NCBI GenBank assembly: GCA_910578285.1
Contig: CAJTQL010000008.1
Coordinates: 19,995-83,994 of the forward strand
Source of the DNA: an uncultured Helicobacteraceae bacterium
Lineage (GTDB): Bacteria; Campylobacterota; Campylobacteria; Campylobacterales; Helicobacteraceae
Direction of reading: 5' to 3'
Length of the DNA: 64,000 bases
Positions within the stretch are counted from its first letter, which is position 1. The number at the start of each line of letters is the position of its first letter. This document shows, piece after piece, positions 48,120 to 57,885 of the stretch. The translations under genes were made by a program, and so were the position numbers. The notes under the pieces are model-generated. The model was not told the DNA's origin, ran no database searches, and saw nothing but the letters and a program-made list of their open reading frames with translations.

Positions 48120-50055
48120 CTTCACCATTCTGCCTTTCATTGCTGTGGGCTTTATGTTGCTTGCCATTTTTAGTTATTTTGACAACAAGCAGAACACACT
48201 TACGTTGATTGACAGAATCGAGAATATCGCCATCGATAATGGGATTCTCTTCTTGGAACAAATCGCGCAAGACAAGCTTTTGGCGATAGAGGCGCTTGCC
48301 CAAAGACTGAACGAAATCCCCGAAAACAATGTCGCCGAAATTGAAAGGCTACTCGCCCAAACAAAGGAGCAAAACGGCTTTGGGCTCGTCTTCGCAGGCT
48401 ATGAGCAAAGCGGAACGATGTTGCGCAGCAACGGCAACCATGCAACACCTGAAACAGGCTTTGACCCGCGCACACGCAGCTGGTACACAGACGCCAAAGC
48501 CGCAGGCAAAGCAGGAGCCAACGAGCCTTATATCGCTGCAAGCGGAGGAGAACGTGTCGTGGCGTTCTATGCGCCGCTCAAAAATCCCAATTTCTATGGC
48601 GCTGTTGCAGGTTTCATCACACTTAAGGATTTTGAGAAAATGGTACTTGGGCTCAAGCTCGCCGATGGTGCGCGTGCTTTTGTTTATGACAGCCAAGATC
48701 GCATGATTATCCATGACATCGAACGTCTGCTTATGAAACACAACAAATCTGCCGAGACGCTCACAAAGGTGCTCAAAGAGCGCGAGAGGACGGGCGAAAC
48801 AGGCAACATCAGTTATGTCAACACGCGCGGCGAGCCCTACAAAGCAACATGTAAGATCGCGCCCACATTGCGTTGGACGATGTGCGTTTCTATCCCTGAA
48901 GAAGCCTATTATGCGCGCACGAATCGCTCTCTCTATGTTGCATTGGGGCTGGGGCTTTTCTTTATCCTCGTGAATGTTGTCGTACTCTATTTCTACATCG
49001 GCTATATGCTCAAGCCTATCACACTCATCAAAAACAACCTCAACGATTTCTTCGCGTTCTTGCGCCATGAAATCAACCACCCGCCGCGTGAGCTTGAGAT
49101 TAAAGCACAAAAAGATGAGCTTGGCAGTATGGCGCGGCTGATTAGCAGCAACACTGGGCATATCATCGCTAATCGTGAGCAGGACAACAAATGTGTGGAA
49201 GAGACGCTCATGATTGTCGATTCGATTAAGAATGGCAATTTGGACAAAACGATTCAAACACCGCCTGCAAACCCCTTGCTTATGCGGCTTTATGAGCTCC
49301 TCAATGAAACAATCGAGGTGTTACAAAGCAAGCTAGGCAAAGACATCAACCAACTCAATGAAGTCATGCAAAGTTTTGCACAAGTCGATTTTCGTCCGCG
49401 ATTTGAGCCTGCTGATTCGATGTTGCAAGAATCGCTAAACAGAATCAGCCTCGAAGTTTCGCAGATGTTGAGCAGCAACACAGACGCATCGAAAACGCTT
49501 GATGCAAAAACACAGATTCTCAAAGAGAATGTGATGGCACTCAATCAAGCCACCAATGACCAATACAAAGAATTGGGCGAGAGCACACAAACAATTGATA
49601 ATATCGCCGAGCTCACCAACCAAATCAACGACAGGGCACAGGATATGTTGCGCCAAAGCGAGGACATCAAAAGCGTGATTACCATTATTGACGACATCGC
49701 CGCGCAAACGAATCTTCTCGCGCTCAATGCAGCGATTGAAGCAGCGCGGGCGGGCGAGCATGGACGCGGATTTGCCGTTGTGGCTGACGAGGTGCGCAAG
49801 CTTGCTGAACGCACAAGCAAGAGCCTTACAGACATCGAAAGCACGATGAATTGCCTCGCACAAAGCATCAACGAAATGGGCTCGCAAATCCAAAACCAAA
49901 CAGACGGCATTCAAAATGTTCATACCGCAATCAATTCTATCAACAATTTAGCAGCCAAAAACGCACAGATTGCGACACAAACAGATGAAATCGCCAACGC
50001 AGTCAGTGAGATTGCTAATCGACTCTTTGCGATTATCTCCAAAAGCAAATTTTAG
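48097..50055 (+). CDS. Methyl-accepting chemotaxis protein
   Basis: 652 residues. Helix at about 8-28, periplasmic Cache-type sensor ([37 protein letters not shown]) with the RxWY-like signature, second helix at about 285-310 ([20 protein letters not shown]), linker, and signalling domain with [23 protein letters not shown]. The FDPRxRxWY pattern is typical of dCache sensors for amino acids, amines or organic acids. AAGGAG lies six bases before ATG 48097, inside the M23 gene. Ends IISKSKF, like the other receptor's KKKF. Confidence 0.93.
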   Translation: MHLSQKISFTILPFIAVGFMLLAIFSYFDNKQNTLTLIDRIENIAIDNGILFLEQIAQDKLLAIEALAQRLNEIPENNVAEIERLLAQTKEQNGFGLVFAGYEQSGTMLRSNGNHATPETGFDPRTRSWYTDAKAAGKAGANEPYIAASGGERVVAFYAPLKNPNFYGAVAGFITLKDFEKMVLGLKLADGARAFVYDSQDRMIIHDIERLLMKHNKSAETLTKVLKERERTGETGNISYVNTRGEPYKATCKIAPTLRWTMCVSIPEEAYYARTNRSLYVALGLGLFFILVNVVVLYFYIGYMLKPITLIKNNLNDFFAFLRHEINHPPRELEIKAQKDELGSMARLISSNTGHIIANREQDNKCVEETLMIVDSIKNGNLDKTIQTPPANPLLMRLYELLNETIEVLQSKLGKDINQLNEVMQSFAQVDFRPRFEPADSMLQESLNRISLEVSQMLSSNTDASKTLDAKTQILKENVMALNQATNDQYKELGESTQTIDNIAELTNQINDRAQDMLRQSEDIKSVITIIDDIAAQTNLLALNAAIEAARAGEHGRGFAVVADEVRKLAERTSKSLTDIESTMNCLAQSINEMGSQIQNQTDGIQNVHTAINSINNLAAKNAQIATQTDEIANAVSEIANRLFAIISKSKF

Positions 50056-50063
50056 GTGCATAT

Positions 50064-51131
50064 ATGTTTGTTGATAAAGTTGAGGTTGTCGTCAAATCCG
50101 GTAACGGTGGTGCAGGTGCTGTGAGCTTTTTGCGTGAGAAATTCGTGATTGCTGGAGGTCCTGATGGCGGTGATGGCGGTGATGGCGGTGATGTATATTT
50201 TGAAGTCAGTCAAAATTGCGACACATTGAGTCATTTTCGCGGCAAAAATCGTTATTATGCACAAAATGGCAGCCCGGGAGGCAAGCGCAACAAAACAGGC
50301 AAAAATGGCAAAGATATTGTATTGCTCGTTCCTCCGGGAACAGAGGTGCGCGACAAAGACACAGAAGAGCTATTGCTCGATTTGCGCGATGTGGGCAAGA
50401 CATTGTTTTTGCGCGGTGGCAAGGGCGGGCTTGGCAATGTGCATTTCAAAAATGCCATAAACCAAGCCCCAACGTATGCCCAAAAGGGGATCGCAGGAGT
50501 CGAAGCAAAACTTATTCTCGAGCTCAAGCTCATCGCGAATGTCGGGCTTGTCGGATTCCCAAATGTTGGCAAAAGCACATTGATTGCGACTATTTCAAAT
50601 GCGCGCCCCAAAATTGCAAACTATGCCTTCACCACGCTCATTCCCTCGCTTGGCGTAGTCGATTGTGGGGATTATCATTCGTTTGTCATAGCAGACATTC
50701 CGGGCATTATCAAGGGTGCAAGCGAGGGCAAAGGGCTTGGGCTCGAGTTTTTGCGGCATATCGAACGTACACGATTCTTGCTTTTTGTGCTCGATTTTGC
50801 AGGCGAGGTTGCAGCCCAGCTCCAAGCATTGCGCTATGAGCTCCAAAATTTCTCGCAAAAACTTGCGCAAAAACCTTTTGGAATCGTCCTTTCACGTGCC
50901 GATATGCTCGATTTGAATGCGCAAGAAGAAATCTTTGCGCATTTCTTGCAATCGCTTGAGCTCGCCCAAAATCCACTCGATTCTATACCACTTAGCTATG
51001 TCATACCAAACAATTGGGGGCAAGCTCCACAAACGCAATCGCCCGTTTTTATCTTGCCCATTTCTTCACTCACGCGGCATAATACCGAAACGTTGCGATT
51101 CTTGCTTGGACGCTTTTTAGAAAGACAATGA
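50064..51131 (+). CDS. obg: GTPase Obg
   Basis: 355 residues. Glycine-rich Obg domain (1-158, with GGDGGDGGD encoded by a 9-bp repeat) and GTPase domain with G1 FPNVGKST, G2/switch [10 protein letters not shown]3 DIPGIIKGA and a G4-like SRAD. No C-terminal OCT extension beyond about residue 350. Binds the 50S subunit and links ribosome assembly to growth and stress. Eight bases after the chemoreceptor stop and overlapping proB by four. Confidence 0.96.
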   Translation: MFVDKVEVVVKSGNGGAGAVSFLREKFVIAGGPDGGDGGDGGDVYFEVSQNCDTLSHFRGKNRYYAQNGSPGGKRNKTGKNGKDIVLLVPPGTEVRDKDTEELLLDLRDVGKTLFLRGGKGGLGNVHFKNAINQAPTYAQKGIAGVEAKLILELKLIANVGLVGFPNVGKSTLIATISNARPKIANYAFTTLIPSLGVVDCGDYHSFVIADIPGIIKGASEGKGLGLEFLRHIERTRFLLFVLDFAGEVAAQLQALRYELQNFSQKLAQKPFGIVLSRADMLDLNAQEEIFAHFLQSLELAQNPLDSIPLSYVIPNNWGQAPQTQSPVFILPISSLTRHNTETLRFLLGRFLERQ

Positions 51132-51892
51132 AACGTATTGTATTTAAAATCGGCACGGCGCTGCTTAGCAACGCACATGATATGGCACTTGATAGAATCG
51201 ATATGCTGTGCGCGTTTTTTTCCGAGTTGCTTGCACACTATGAGGTGATTATTGTGAGCTCTGGTGCGATTGCCACAGGGCATTGTGCCTGTCCGCTGCC
51301 CAAAACAACGCTTGCAAACCGCCAAGCGCTCGCGGCAATCGGGCAACCGCTGCTGCTTGCGCTCTATCGCGAAGCGTTTGCGAAATATGGCACGACATCA
51401 GCGCAGATTCTGCTTTCAGCGCATAATTTTGATTCGCGCAAACAAACTGAAAACGCGAAAAATATGGTTGAAGTGTTGCTGCAAAGCAAAATTTTGCCCA
51501 TCATCAACGAGAATGACGCCGTGGCGACAGCTGAAATCGTATTTGGCGACAATGACCGCCTTGCCGCGCATGTCGCGCATTATTTCGATTGCGATTTGCT
51601 GATAATCCTTAGCGACATCGAAGGCTATTACACTAAAGACCCGCATCAACACAAAGATGCGACTTTACGCAAAGTCGTACATCATTTCGATTCGACCGAG
51701 CTCGATGCTTCTGCCACACCCCACACAGAATTTTCGACAGGCGGGATTGTAACCAAGCTGCAAGCCGCACATTTTTTGATGGAACATGGCAAAAAAATGT
51801 TCCTATGCAATGGCTTTGATTTGAGTGCGGCGCGCGATTTCTTGTTGCACAAAACACATGTACGCGGCACGCTTTTTTGCAAAGAGTCATAA
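51128..51892 (+). CDS. proB: Glutamate 5-kinase without PUA domain
   Basis: 254 residues, the amino-acid kinase domain alone: [29 protein letters not shown] and the [11 protein letters not shown] block. Phosphorylates glutamate, the first step to proline. E. coli ProB has an extra C-terminal PUA domain that is absent here, as in many Campylobacterota. ATG overlaps the obg stop; the stop overlaps the next ATG (TAATG). Confidence 0.94.
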   Translation: MKRIVFKIGTALLSNAHDMALDRIDMLCAFFSELLAHYEVIIVSSGAIATGHCACPLPKTTLANRQALAAIGQPLLLALYREAFAKYGTTSAQILLSAHNFDSRKQTENAKNMVEVLLQSKILPIINENDAVATAEIVFGDNDRLAAHVAHYFDCDLLIILSDIEGYYTKDPHQHKDATLRKVVHHFDSTELDASATPHTEFSTGGIVTKLQAAHFLMEHGKKMFLCNGFDLSAARDFLLHKTHVRGTLFCKES

Positions 51893-52686
51893 TGAGTGTC
51901 TTGCCCAAAATTGCGCCTTGTGAAGTTTCCAAAGAGGAATGGCGAATCGAGACTCTCACGCATTTTTTGCTACAATATGCCCAAACACTCTTATGTTGCG
52001 GCGCATACACGACTCGTATTATCCGCTGTGTTACGCGCATTGCCCAAAGCTATGGCTACAACACACATCTCTCGATTCTCACCAAGCATATCACGCTCAC
52101 ACTTAACACTTATGACAACCGCTATGCGCGCACATATGTTCTCACAAGCGCAAAGCTCGCGCTGAATTTTCGCATTATCTCCGAGCTTAGTGCATTGAGT
52201 TGGCGCGTGTATGATGAACATATTTCTATTGAAGAGCTGATTAAAGATTATCAAAAAATTACACAGCAAAAGCCACGCCATTTTTGGCATGAGCTGTTTT
52301 TTATCCCGCTGGCAAATGCGTCTTTGTGCCATATTTTTGGAGGCGACATCGGTTCATTTGCTGCTGTTTTTGTCGCAACAATCCTTGCGCTCATCGTACG
52401 CAAGGCTTTGTATAAAATCGACACACGGCTTCTTTTTGTCATTATCGCGTTCATCGTGTCGTTTGCCACAACATACCTCACAGCGCTTTTTCCATCACAA
52501 ACAATCGAGATTGCCATCGCATCTTCGGTGCTCTTTTTAGTGCCCGGAATTCCAATCATCAATGCAACACTCGATATTCTCGATTCACATATCCTTACAG
52601 GAATTGCACGTGGTGTCGATGCAGGGATTCTTATTGTTTGCATCGCTGCTGGCATGTTCCTCAACCTGCAAATCAACGGGGGCTAG
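51892..52686 (+). CDS. Threonine/serine exporter family, ThrE N-terminal-type subunit
   Basis: 264 residues of the PF06738 type: a soluble N-terminal domain (about 1-115) including GAYTTRIIRCVTRIAQSYG, then five membrane helices from WHELFFIPLANASLCHIFGGDIGS onward, with VPGIPIINATLDILDSH. In this split form it works with the small ThrE_2 subunit encoded next. Exports threonine, serine or related metabolites. Start ATG 51892, coupled to proB. Confidence 0.88.
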   Translation: MSVLPKIAPCEVSKEEWRIETLTHFLLQYAQTLLCCGAYTTRIIRCVTRIAQSYGYNTHLSILTKHITLTLNTYDNRYARTYVLTSAKLALNFRIISELSALSWRVYDEHISIEELIKDYQKITQQKPRHFWHELFFIPLANASLCHIFGGDIGSFAAVFVATILALIVRKALYKIDTRLLFVIIAFIVSFATTYLTALFPSQTIEIAIASSVLFLVPGIPIINATLDILDSHILTGIARGVDAGILIVCIAAGMFLNLQINGG

Positions 52687-52688
52687 AA

Positions 52689-53225
52689 ATGCTCGAAATA
52701 ATTCTCGCAAGTTTAGAAGTCTCAATTTTTGCCGCATTTGGAACACTCACATTCGCCTATACAGCGCAACCACCTCTGAAAGCTGCGCTTGTGTCTATGG
52801 TTTTGGCAGCCTTTGCATTCGGGCTGCGCAATGTTCTAATGGAAGCCTTTGCGCTTAACATCGTCAGTGCAACATTTTTTGTCGCATTTCTCGCTGGCTT
52901 TGGCGGGCTCGCGAGCGCGCGAATTTTGCGCGTCCCTGCCGAAGTCATCTCGCTACCAAGCGTCATTCCGATGATTCCCGGTCTCTTTGCTTATCAAACG
53001 ATTCTAAGTTTTGAGGCGTTTTATAAGAATGAAAATTCCACATTTGCTATGCAATATATGGTTGCAATGGTCAAGAACTTGCTCAACACGAGCCTTATCA
53101 CGCTTGCGCTTGCGATTGGAATCGTCTTTTCGCTCTTTGTTTTCTACGAGCAAAGCTTTATGATGACGCGCTCCACCAAACACGACAAACACTCATTTTG
53201 GCAATTTTGGCGTTTTAGGTTTTAG
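52689..53225 (+). CDS. Threonine/serine exporter family, small ThrE_2-type subunit
   Basis: 178 residues, about five membrane helices; FGLRNVLME, PAEVISLPSVIPMIPGLFAYQTIL is the family signature of ThrE_2 (DUF3815). Pairs with the larger subunit two bases upstream (stop TAG, then AAATG). Ends with a basic tail. The 116 bases after it, up to the convergent glycosyltransferase stop, show only a weak GGGCATTGCCC palindrome without a T-run. Confidence 0.87.
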   Translation: MLEIILASLEVSIFAAFGTLTFAYTAQPPLKAALVSMVLAAFAFGLRNVLMEAFALNIVSATFFVAFLAGFGGLASARILRVPAEVISLPSVIPMIPGLFAYQTILSFEAFYKNENSTFAMQYMVAMVKNLLNTSLITLALAIGIVFSLFVFYEQSFMMTRSTKHDKHSFWQFWRFRF

Positions 53226-53341
53226 AATATGATGAAATCGCAAAAATACAGCTTTTCGTCATTAGGGCATTGCCCAAAGCAACCCACCGCCGTTAGCAAA
53301 ACATCTCTGCACAACAAAATTTGCAGCCATATATCTCTGGG

Positions 53342-54388
53342 CTAATCTTTGCAAAATCTCGCAAGAATCTCCATTGTCTGCGCGGCATTTTTGTCGATTC
53401 CAAACGACAGCGAACATGCATAATTCTCTTCTTGCACACGTTGTAGCAATGCCGAATCGGATAAAAGCGCGTCAATCTCACCAACAATGGTGGTATCGGC
53501 TGGATTTTGCATAAGCCAACGTGAGGCAAGCAACTCGCCGCCACCGCATTGCCGCGTGGTAATCACTGCACAACGGCTGTGCATTGCCTCAAGAATCACA
53601 TTCCCAAAGGGTTCATAATGCGTTGGAAACACGAAAATAGACGCGAGGGCATAGAATCCCCAAACATCACTCCGCGCACCCAAAAACCGCACGCGCTCTT
53701 CGATTCCAAGCGCTCTTGCATGCGCAACGTATGCTTGCAAATGCCTCTCTTTGCCCAAAATGAGCAGCCACGCGTGGCTTTGCAGGCGTGCAAAAAGTTC
53801 GAGCAATTCGTGCACGCCCTTGCGCTTATAGCCGCTGCCCACATACAAAATCACGGGCAGCTCGCCTAGCGCAAGCTTCGCGCGGAGATTCTGTGCACTT
53901 TTGTGATGCACTGCTTGCTCTTGCTCGCTGTGCAGCGGGATTCCATTGTACACAACACTAATCTTTTCGGGCGCGACACCATAGCAATCAATGATGTTGC
54001 GCTTGACCATCTCGGAAATTGCGATGAGATGTTTTGCTTGCGCAAAGCCGCGCTTTTCGATATGCGTATAGACAAGATTGAGCAATGTGTAAGGGAATCC
54101 TCCTTTAAGCTGCATGTAATGCTTATGCACGCCGTCTCCAACGCGCAAAACATCGGCGCAGCTCACCCTATCAAGTGAGAAATAAAACCGCGATGTGTCA
54201 CGCGCAAGGCACACTTGCATGTTAAACAACCACGCGCGCAATCCCGAGGCAAGCCATTTTGGAATCCGCGAATGCAGAATCTCATAGTCAACTTGGTTTC
54301 TGCCAAGCTCCTCACAGAGCCGCTCAAGATAGATTTCGGCACCGCCAAACGCGCGCTTATTTGCGCGCACAATCGTGAGCTTAGGCAT
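53342..54388 (-). CDS. Glycosyltransferase family 4 protein (WaaG-like)
   Basis: 348 residues, GT-B. Seen: KRAFGGAEIYLERL (glycine loop), HLIAISEMVKRNIIDCYGV, the donor domain YVGSGYKRKGVHELLELF, and THYEPFGNVILEAMHSRCAVITT with the E-x7-E catalytic pair. Resembles LPS core glucosyltransferase WaaG in its GYKRKG and FGNVILEAM blocks. Start ATG 54388 overlaps the upstream gene by eight bases. Last gene of the ligase cluster, so probably adds a core or O-unit sugar. Confidence 0.87.
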   Translation of the reverse strand: MPKLTIVRANKRAFGGAEIYLERLCEELGRNQVDYEILHSRIPKWLASGLRAWLFNMQVCLARDTSRFYFSLDRVSCADVLRVGDGVHKHYMQLKGGFPYTLLNLVYTHIEKRGFAQAKHLIAISEMVKRNIIDCYGVAPEKISVVYNGIPLHSEQEQAVHHKSAQNLRAKLALGELPVILYVGSGYKRKGVHELLELFARLQSHAWLLILGKERHLQAYVAHARALGIEERVRFLGARSDVWGFYALASIFVFPTHYEPFGNVILEAMHSRCAVITTRQCGGGELLASRWLMQNPADTTIVGEIDALLSDSALLQRVQEENYACSLSFGIDKNAAQTMEILARFCKD

Positions 54389-55514
54389 TCTCAAGCCTTG
54401 TGCCAAAGCAAAGCTCGCCTTTATGATAATAGCAGCCTGTGAATGTGCCCGCGCTCATTTGCGCAAAAATGCTCAAAAGCTGTGTGGCGACTTTTGCTGG
54501 GGAATAGAACTCTTGGACAAGCGCAAAAGAGTTTTGCACAATCGATTCACACAATGCGCCATCGGTAAGCAATGCATGCAGCTGCTCGGCGAGATTTTCT
54601 TCATCACAACGCACATAATGCACATCTTGCACGAATCCAAAATCTTGCATACCCCTAAAAGGCGCACACAAAAGCAATGCGTGGTTTGCTGGAATCTCGA
54701 GATATTTGCGTACAAAAATATCCAAATGGCTGCCGTCTGTGTAGCTTATGCGCGAGCGGCGCAAAGCGTCATTGAATAGCATGTTTAAAAGCGCATTGCT
54801 CCAATAGCTACGTTTATGGTGGCGGTTGAGCGCTTTGCGCAATTTATGTAGAAGCCATGGGTTATAGAGATGCAGCTTGTGCATTTTTTTTGCACTTTCA
54901 TAGACAAATTTGCGCCGTGCATAGAACACGCCAAGCACAGAGAAATCATAGTTTTTGCGCCGCACCGACACATTCAATTCTTTGTCGCTTAGCACATGGC
55001 GAATGGGGATAATGCGCGAATCGTCAAAATAGCTGTTGCCAAGAGTGGGGTTGATGTCCATATCGCCAAAGAAAAACTCGGGCTCGGGCGTTTCGTTGAT
55101 GTAGCCGCGCTGAATGCCGCCAAAAATATAGGCTTGAGGGGGGATAGATTCCCAAAAGGCTTGCGTTTCGGGATACCAATCGCTGCGCACATTGAAGCAG
55201 CACACAGGCTTATTGCAATCATGCAGAATCTCGAGCACACGCGCACCATGAATAATGAGCTCGCGGTAATTGGGCGTGTAGTAGCGATAATCGCCCCATT
55301 TCTTGCTGTGGCTTGCAGCGCGAATGCTGAAAAGATGGGGCAGCAATATATCATTTTCATCGATGAATGCACGTACATAGCCATTGTCATGCAGCCTGCT
55401 TGCATCAAAAACATTGCAATGAAAATGCGCATGCAGCAAATCAATCAAAATCAATTCTGTGGGCAAGCGGTCAAAGCTTTTCTCAAAAAATAATCCGAGT
55501 GTCGGTTTAGTCAT
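54381..55514 (-). CDS. Putative glycosyltransferase (GT-B, CgeB-like tail)
   Basis: 377 residues. N-terminal LGLFFEKSFDRLPTELILID, GARVLEILHDCNKPVCCFN; C-terminal RRSRISYTDGSHLDIFVRKYLEIPANHALLLC and a glycosyltransferase-like tail of the type found in spore-maturation CgeB or family 1-like proteins. Donor unknown. ATG 55514 has GGAG five bases upstream; the very long reading from 55952 runs through the ligase gene on the same strand in another frame and is spurious. Between the ligase and the GT4 gene, overlapping both by eight bases. Confidence 0.72.
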   Translation of the reverse strand: MTKPTLGLFFEKSFDRLPTELILIDLLHAHFHCNVFDASRLHDNGYVRAFIDENDILLPHLFSIRAASHSKKWGDYRYYTPNYRELIIHGARVLEILHDCNKPVCCFNVRSDWYPETQAFWESIPPQAYIFGGIQRGYINETPEPEFFFGDMDINPTLGNSYFDDSRIIPIRHVLSDKELNVSVRRKNYDFSVLGVFYARRKFVYESAKKMHKLHLYNPWLLHKLRKALNRHHKRSYWSNALLNMLFNDALRRSRISYTDGSHLDIFVRKYLEIPANHALLLCAPFRGMQDFGFVQDVHYVRCDEENLAEQLHALLTDGALCESIVQNSFALVQEFYSPAKVATQLLSIFAQMSAGTFTGCYYHKGELCFGTRLENA

Positions 55515-56700
55515 TGCGTCTCCCCAAAGCGCCAAAGAGTAGAAGCGCCCAAAGTGCATTGCGCTGCCAAAGATTGAACTCGACAAGAGAAAAGAGCAAA
55601 AACGACAAAGCGGCAAGCCAAAATGCCTGCGCGCGCGCTGTGTGCGGGGCAGGAGCAAAGCGCAAAAGAGCAGCAAGAAACCCGCAAAGACACAAAAGCG
55701 CGAGCAAGCCATATTCGACAAGAATCTGCACAAAAAGATTATGCGCATGCCACATCTTGCGGTATTCCTCGCCGCCAAGAATCTCGCTAAAGTCGATGTC
55801 CATAAACGCACCCGCCCCGAGCCCAAAGAGAATCTGCCCACTCTGAAAATAGGCGCGCAAACCCTCGAGCCAGAGCATTGGACGTGGCTCATTGCCATAG
55901 AGAATCTTGAGCATAAACACTTCGATATGGAACACAAAAAAACCCACAGCAAGCGTTGCTAGACACAAAACAACGAACAAAACAAATCGGCGGCTGATTT
56001 TTTGTTTGCGATTCCAAAGCAGGAATAGAATCACACACACTGCCATAATGGCGATTGCCATGCGGCTGCCAAGCAAAAAGATGCTCACAGCCACAGCAGC
56101 AACACCCACAGCGGCGAGAACGCGCACATGCGGAATGCGTGCGACACAAAAGGGCAGCAGCAATGCGAAGCTTAATGTGGCAAAAATTGCAGCGAGGTTG
56201 GGGTTGTCATAGAAATAGAATCGCGAGACGAGCTCGCCGCTGCTATTGATATAGGTGAATTGTGTGTGCGGAGTGCAATAGAATCGCCACAGCCCGATAC
56301 AAAGCAACAGCACAGAATGCACACTTGAAGGCAAAAGGAATGTCCAAAAGAGCGCAGAATCGCCAAGCTTTAGCAAGCGCAAAAGCCAAAACAATGCGCA
56401 AGCAAAAATGAGGATTTGCCCAAAATAGGCGAGGTGGAATCCCCAAAAATCTGGGTTTGTGGCATTTGGCACGATGAGCAGCAAGACAAACGCGAGCAGC
56501 ACAACGCTTGGCATATCAAATGGCGAGATTTTGCGCAAGAATACAACGGCAATGCCACAAACGATGCACAAAAGCAACACAATTGCGCACACTTTGCGCA
56601 ACGGCGCAAGCGGCAGCATAAAAACCGCTAGCCCCAAAAGCACCAAAAAAGCGCCCCAAAAGAATGCGGCTAGGTGTTGTGTGTTAATAGCATGAAACAT
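55507..56700 (-). CDS. O-antigen ligase/polymerase-like membrane protein (Wzy_C family)
   Basis: 397 residues, about twelve helices. The large periplasmic loop holds YFQSGQILFGLGAGAFMD and WHAHNLFVQILVEYGLLAL, whose H-x-H-N motif is the hallmark of WaaL/Wzy proteins. Either joins O-chain to lipid A-core or polymerises repeat units; the neighbouring glycosyltransferases favour LPS. ATG 56700 lies 17 bases inside the upstream gene and has no good ribosome site, so translation is likely coupled. Confidence 0.82.
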   Translation of the reverse strand: MFHAINTQHLAAFFWGAFLVLLGLAVFMLPLAPLRKVCAIVLLLCIVCGIAVVFLRKISPFDMPSVVLLAFVLLLIVPNATNPDFWGFHLAYFGQILIFACALFWLLRLLKLGDSALFWTFLLPSSVHSVLLLCIGLWRFYCTPHTQFTYINSSGELVSRFYFYDNPNLAAIFATLSFALLLPFCVARIPHVRVLAAVGVAAVAVSIFLLGSRMAIAIMAVCVILFLLWNRKQKISRRFVLFVVLCLATLAVGFFVFHIEVFMLKILYGNEPRPMLWLEGLRAYFQSGQILFGLGAGAFMDIDFSEILGGEEYRKMWHAHNLFVQILVEYGLLALLCLCGFLAALLRFAPAPHTARAQAFWLAALSFLLFSLVEFNLWQRNALWALLLFGALGRRND

Positions 56701-57202
56701 CGATGTCGGCGACCATTTCGGTGGTGATTCCCCCAATGGAATGTTGGACAAAGAAGGATTCGCCTAAGACAAAGGGACCGCTTAACGTGAGATTGTCGAC
56801 AACTTGCGGTTTGAGCACAGCAAGCAGCTTTGATTTCGGATTTGTCGGCGGGGGATTGAGCTTGGTTGTCATAATGCACGTTTTTATTGGCAGCTTGCCT
56901 GTGGGCGTGATTGTGCCGCTGATGAAAAAGGTTGGCGCATACGTGAGTGTGCGCGAGCTTAGATTCACATCAACGGGCATCAGCATGTTTTTGGACGCAA
57001 ACTCGAGCAAAAAGGGTGCAGCAGTTGGAATCATACAAGCAAAGATAATCAGAATCTTGCGCGCCGCGCCTGAAAGCATCATTCCAAGCACAAAAATCAG
57101 CACAAACAACACGAGTGCGCCCGCGAGAAACAGCCATGAATAGAGGTTGAAGCGCGTGATATAGGGGAGAAACGAGGAAATAAATTCGAGCGCAACGTCC
57201 AT
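56684..57202 (-). CDS. Membrane protein with two helices, DUF2393-like
   Basis: 172 residues: helices at about 20-45 and 47-68, then a beta-rich extracytoplasmic domain (YAPTFFISGTITPTGKLPIKTC, VDNLTLSGPFVLGESFFVQ). Matches my recollection of the Campylobacterota-specific DUF2393 proteins; function unknown. AGGAGACACA precedes the ATG. Eight bases after hisIE on the same strand. Confidence 0.7.
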   Translation of the reverse strand: MDVALEFISSFLPYITRFNLYSWLFLAGALVLFVLIFVLGMMLSGAARKILIIFACMIPTAAPFLLEFASKNMLMPVDVNLSSRTLTYAPTFFISGTITPTGKLPIKTCIMTTKLNPPPTNPKSKLLAVLKPQVVDNLTLSGPFVLGESFFVQHSIGGITTEMVADIDVSCY

Positions 57203-57210
57203 TGTGTCTC

Positions 57211-57885
57211 CTATGTTTTACGTGATGCTTTTTCGGCGATTCCGCTTGTTCCAAGCCGCCTTGCAAGCTCCGAAAAGACATGCTCGGGCGCGACATCAAC
57301 AGACGCAAGCCCGACAAGTAGGTGATAGAGCACATCGGCAGCCTCATGGGTAACGCATTCTTTGCTTTTGTCTTTGAGCGCAAAGGCAAGTTCGGCAGAT
57401 TCTTCGACAATTTTTTTGCCGATGGTGTTTTCGCCTTTTGCAAAAAGCTGTGCTGTATACGATTGCGCTGGGTCAGCGGTTTTGCGCGCACAAAGGGTGT
57501 GATAGAGAGTATCGAGAATGCCATAGGTCGCAATCTGTTTGTTCATATTGTCCTCTTCGTCTTGCACAACGCCATCGGACATAATCTCGCGAAAGAAGCA
57601 ACTTCGATTCAATGTATGACACGCATCGCCCTTTTGCTGCACACACAAAAGCAGACAATCGCTGTCGCAATCTATCCACAGCCGCAGTAGCTTTTGCGTG
57701 TTGCCGCTCGTTTCGCCCTTTTTCCAAATGCGATTTTTAGAACGTGAAAAATAATGCACCTCTTTTGTGGCGAGCGTGCGCTCAAACGCTTCTTTGTTCA
57801 TATATGCGAGCATGAGCACTGTGCCGCTTTCATCTTGCGCAATGGCGGGGATTAGTGGTGTGCGATTCCAATCGATTGTATGCAT
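57211..57885 (-). CDS. hisI: Bifunctional phosphoribosyl-AMP cyclohydrolase/phosphoribosyl-ATP pyrophosphatase
   Basis: 224 residues, steps 2 and 3 of histidine synthesis. HisI part (1-110): LMLAYMNKEAFERTL, HYFSRSKNRIWKKGETSG and the metal-binding CDSDCLLL with HTLNRSCFF. HisE part (about 125-215): LYHTL, GENTIGKKIVEESAELAFALK and HEAADVLYHLLVGL. Both complete. ATG shared with the SPFH gene stop (TGATG). No other his gene in the window. Confidence 0.95.
   Translation of the reverse strand: MHTIDWNRTPLIPAIAQDESGTVLMLAYMNKEAFERTLATKEVHYFSRSKNRIWKKGETSGNTQKLLRLWIDCDSDCLLLCVQQKGDACHTLNRSCFFREIMSDGVVQDEEDNMNKQIATYGILDTLYHTLCARKTADPAQSYTAQLFAKGENTIGKKIVEESAELAFALKDKSKECVTHEAADVLYHLLVGLASVDVAPEHVFSELARRLGTSGIAEKASRKT

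Noticed and set aside
50165..50192. Three tandem GGCGGTGAT repeats, a possible unstable microsatellite in obg
   Set aside because: They encode the GGDGGDGGD stretch that is conserved in Obg proteins, and changes in copy number would stay in frame.
53265..53275. GGGCATTGCCC between convergent genes as a terminator
   Set aside because: Loop too small and no T-run on either side.
54381..55952. 523-codon reading of the glycosyltransferase
   Set aside because: The first 146 codons overlap the O-antigen-ligase-like gene in another frame and look random; ATG 55514 has a good ribosome site.
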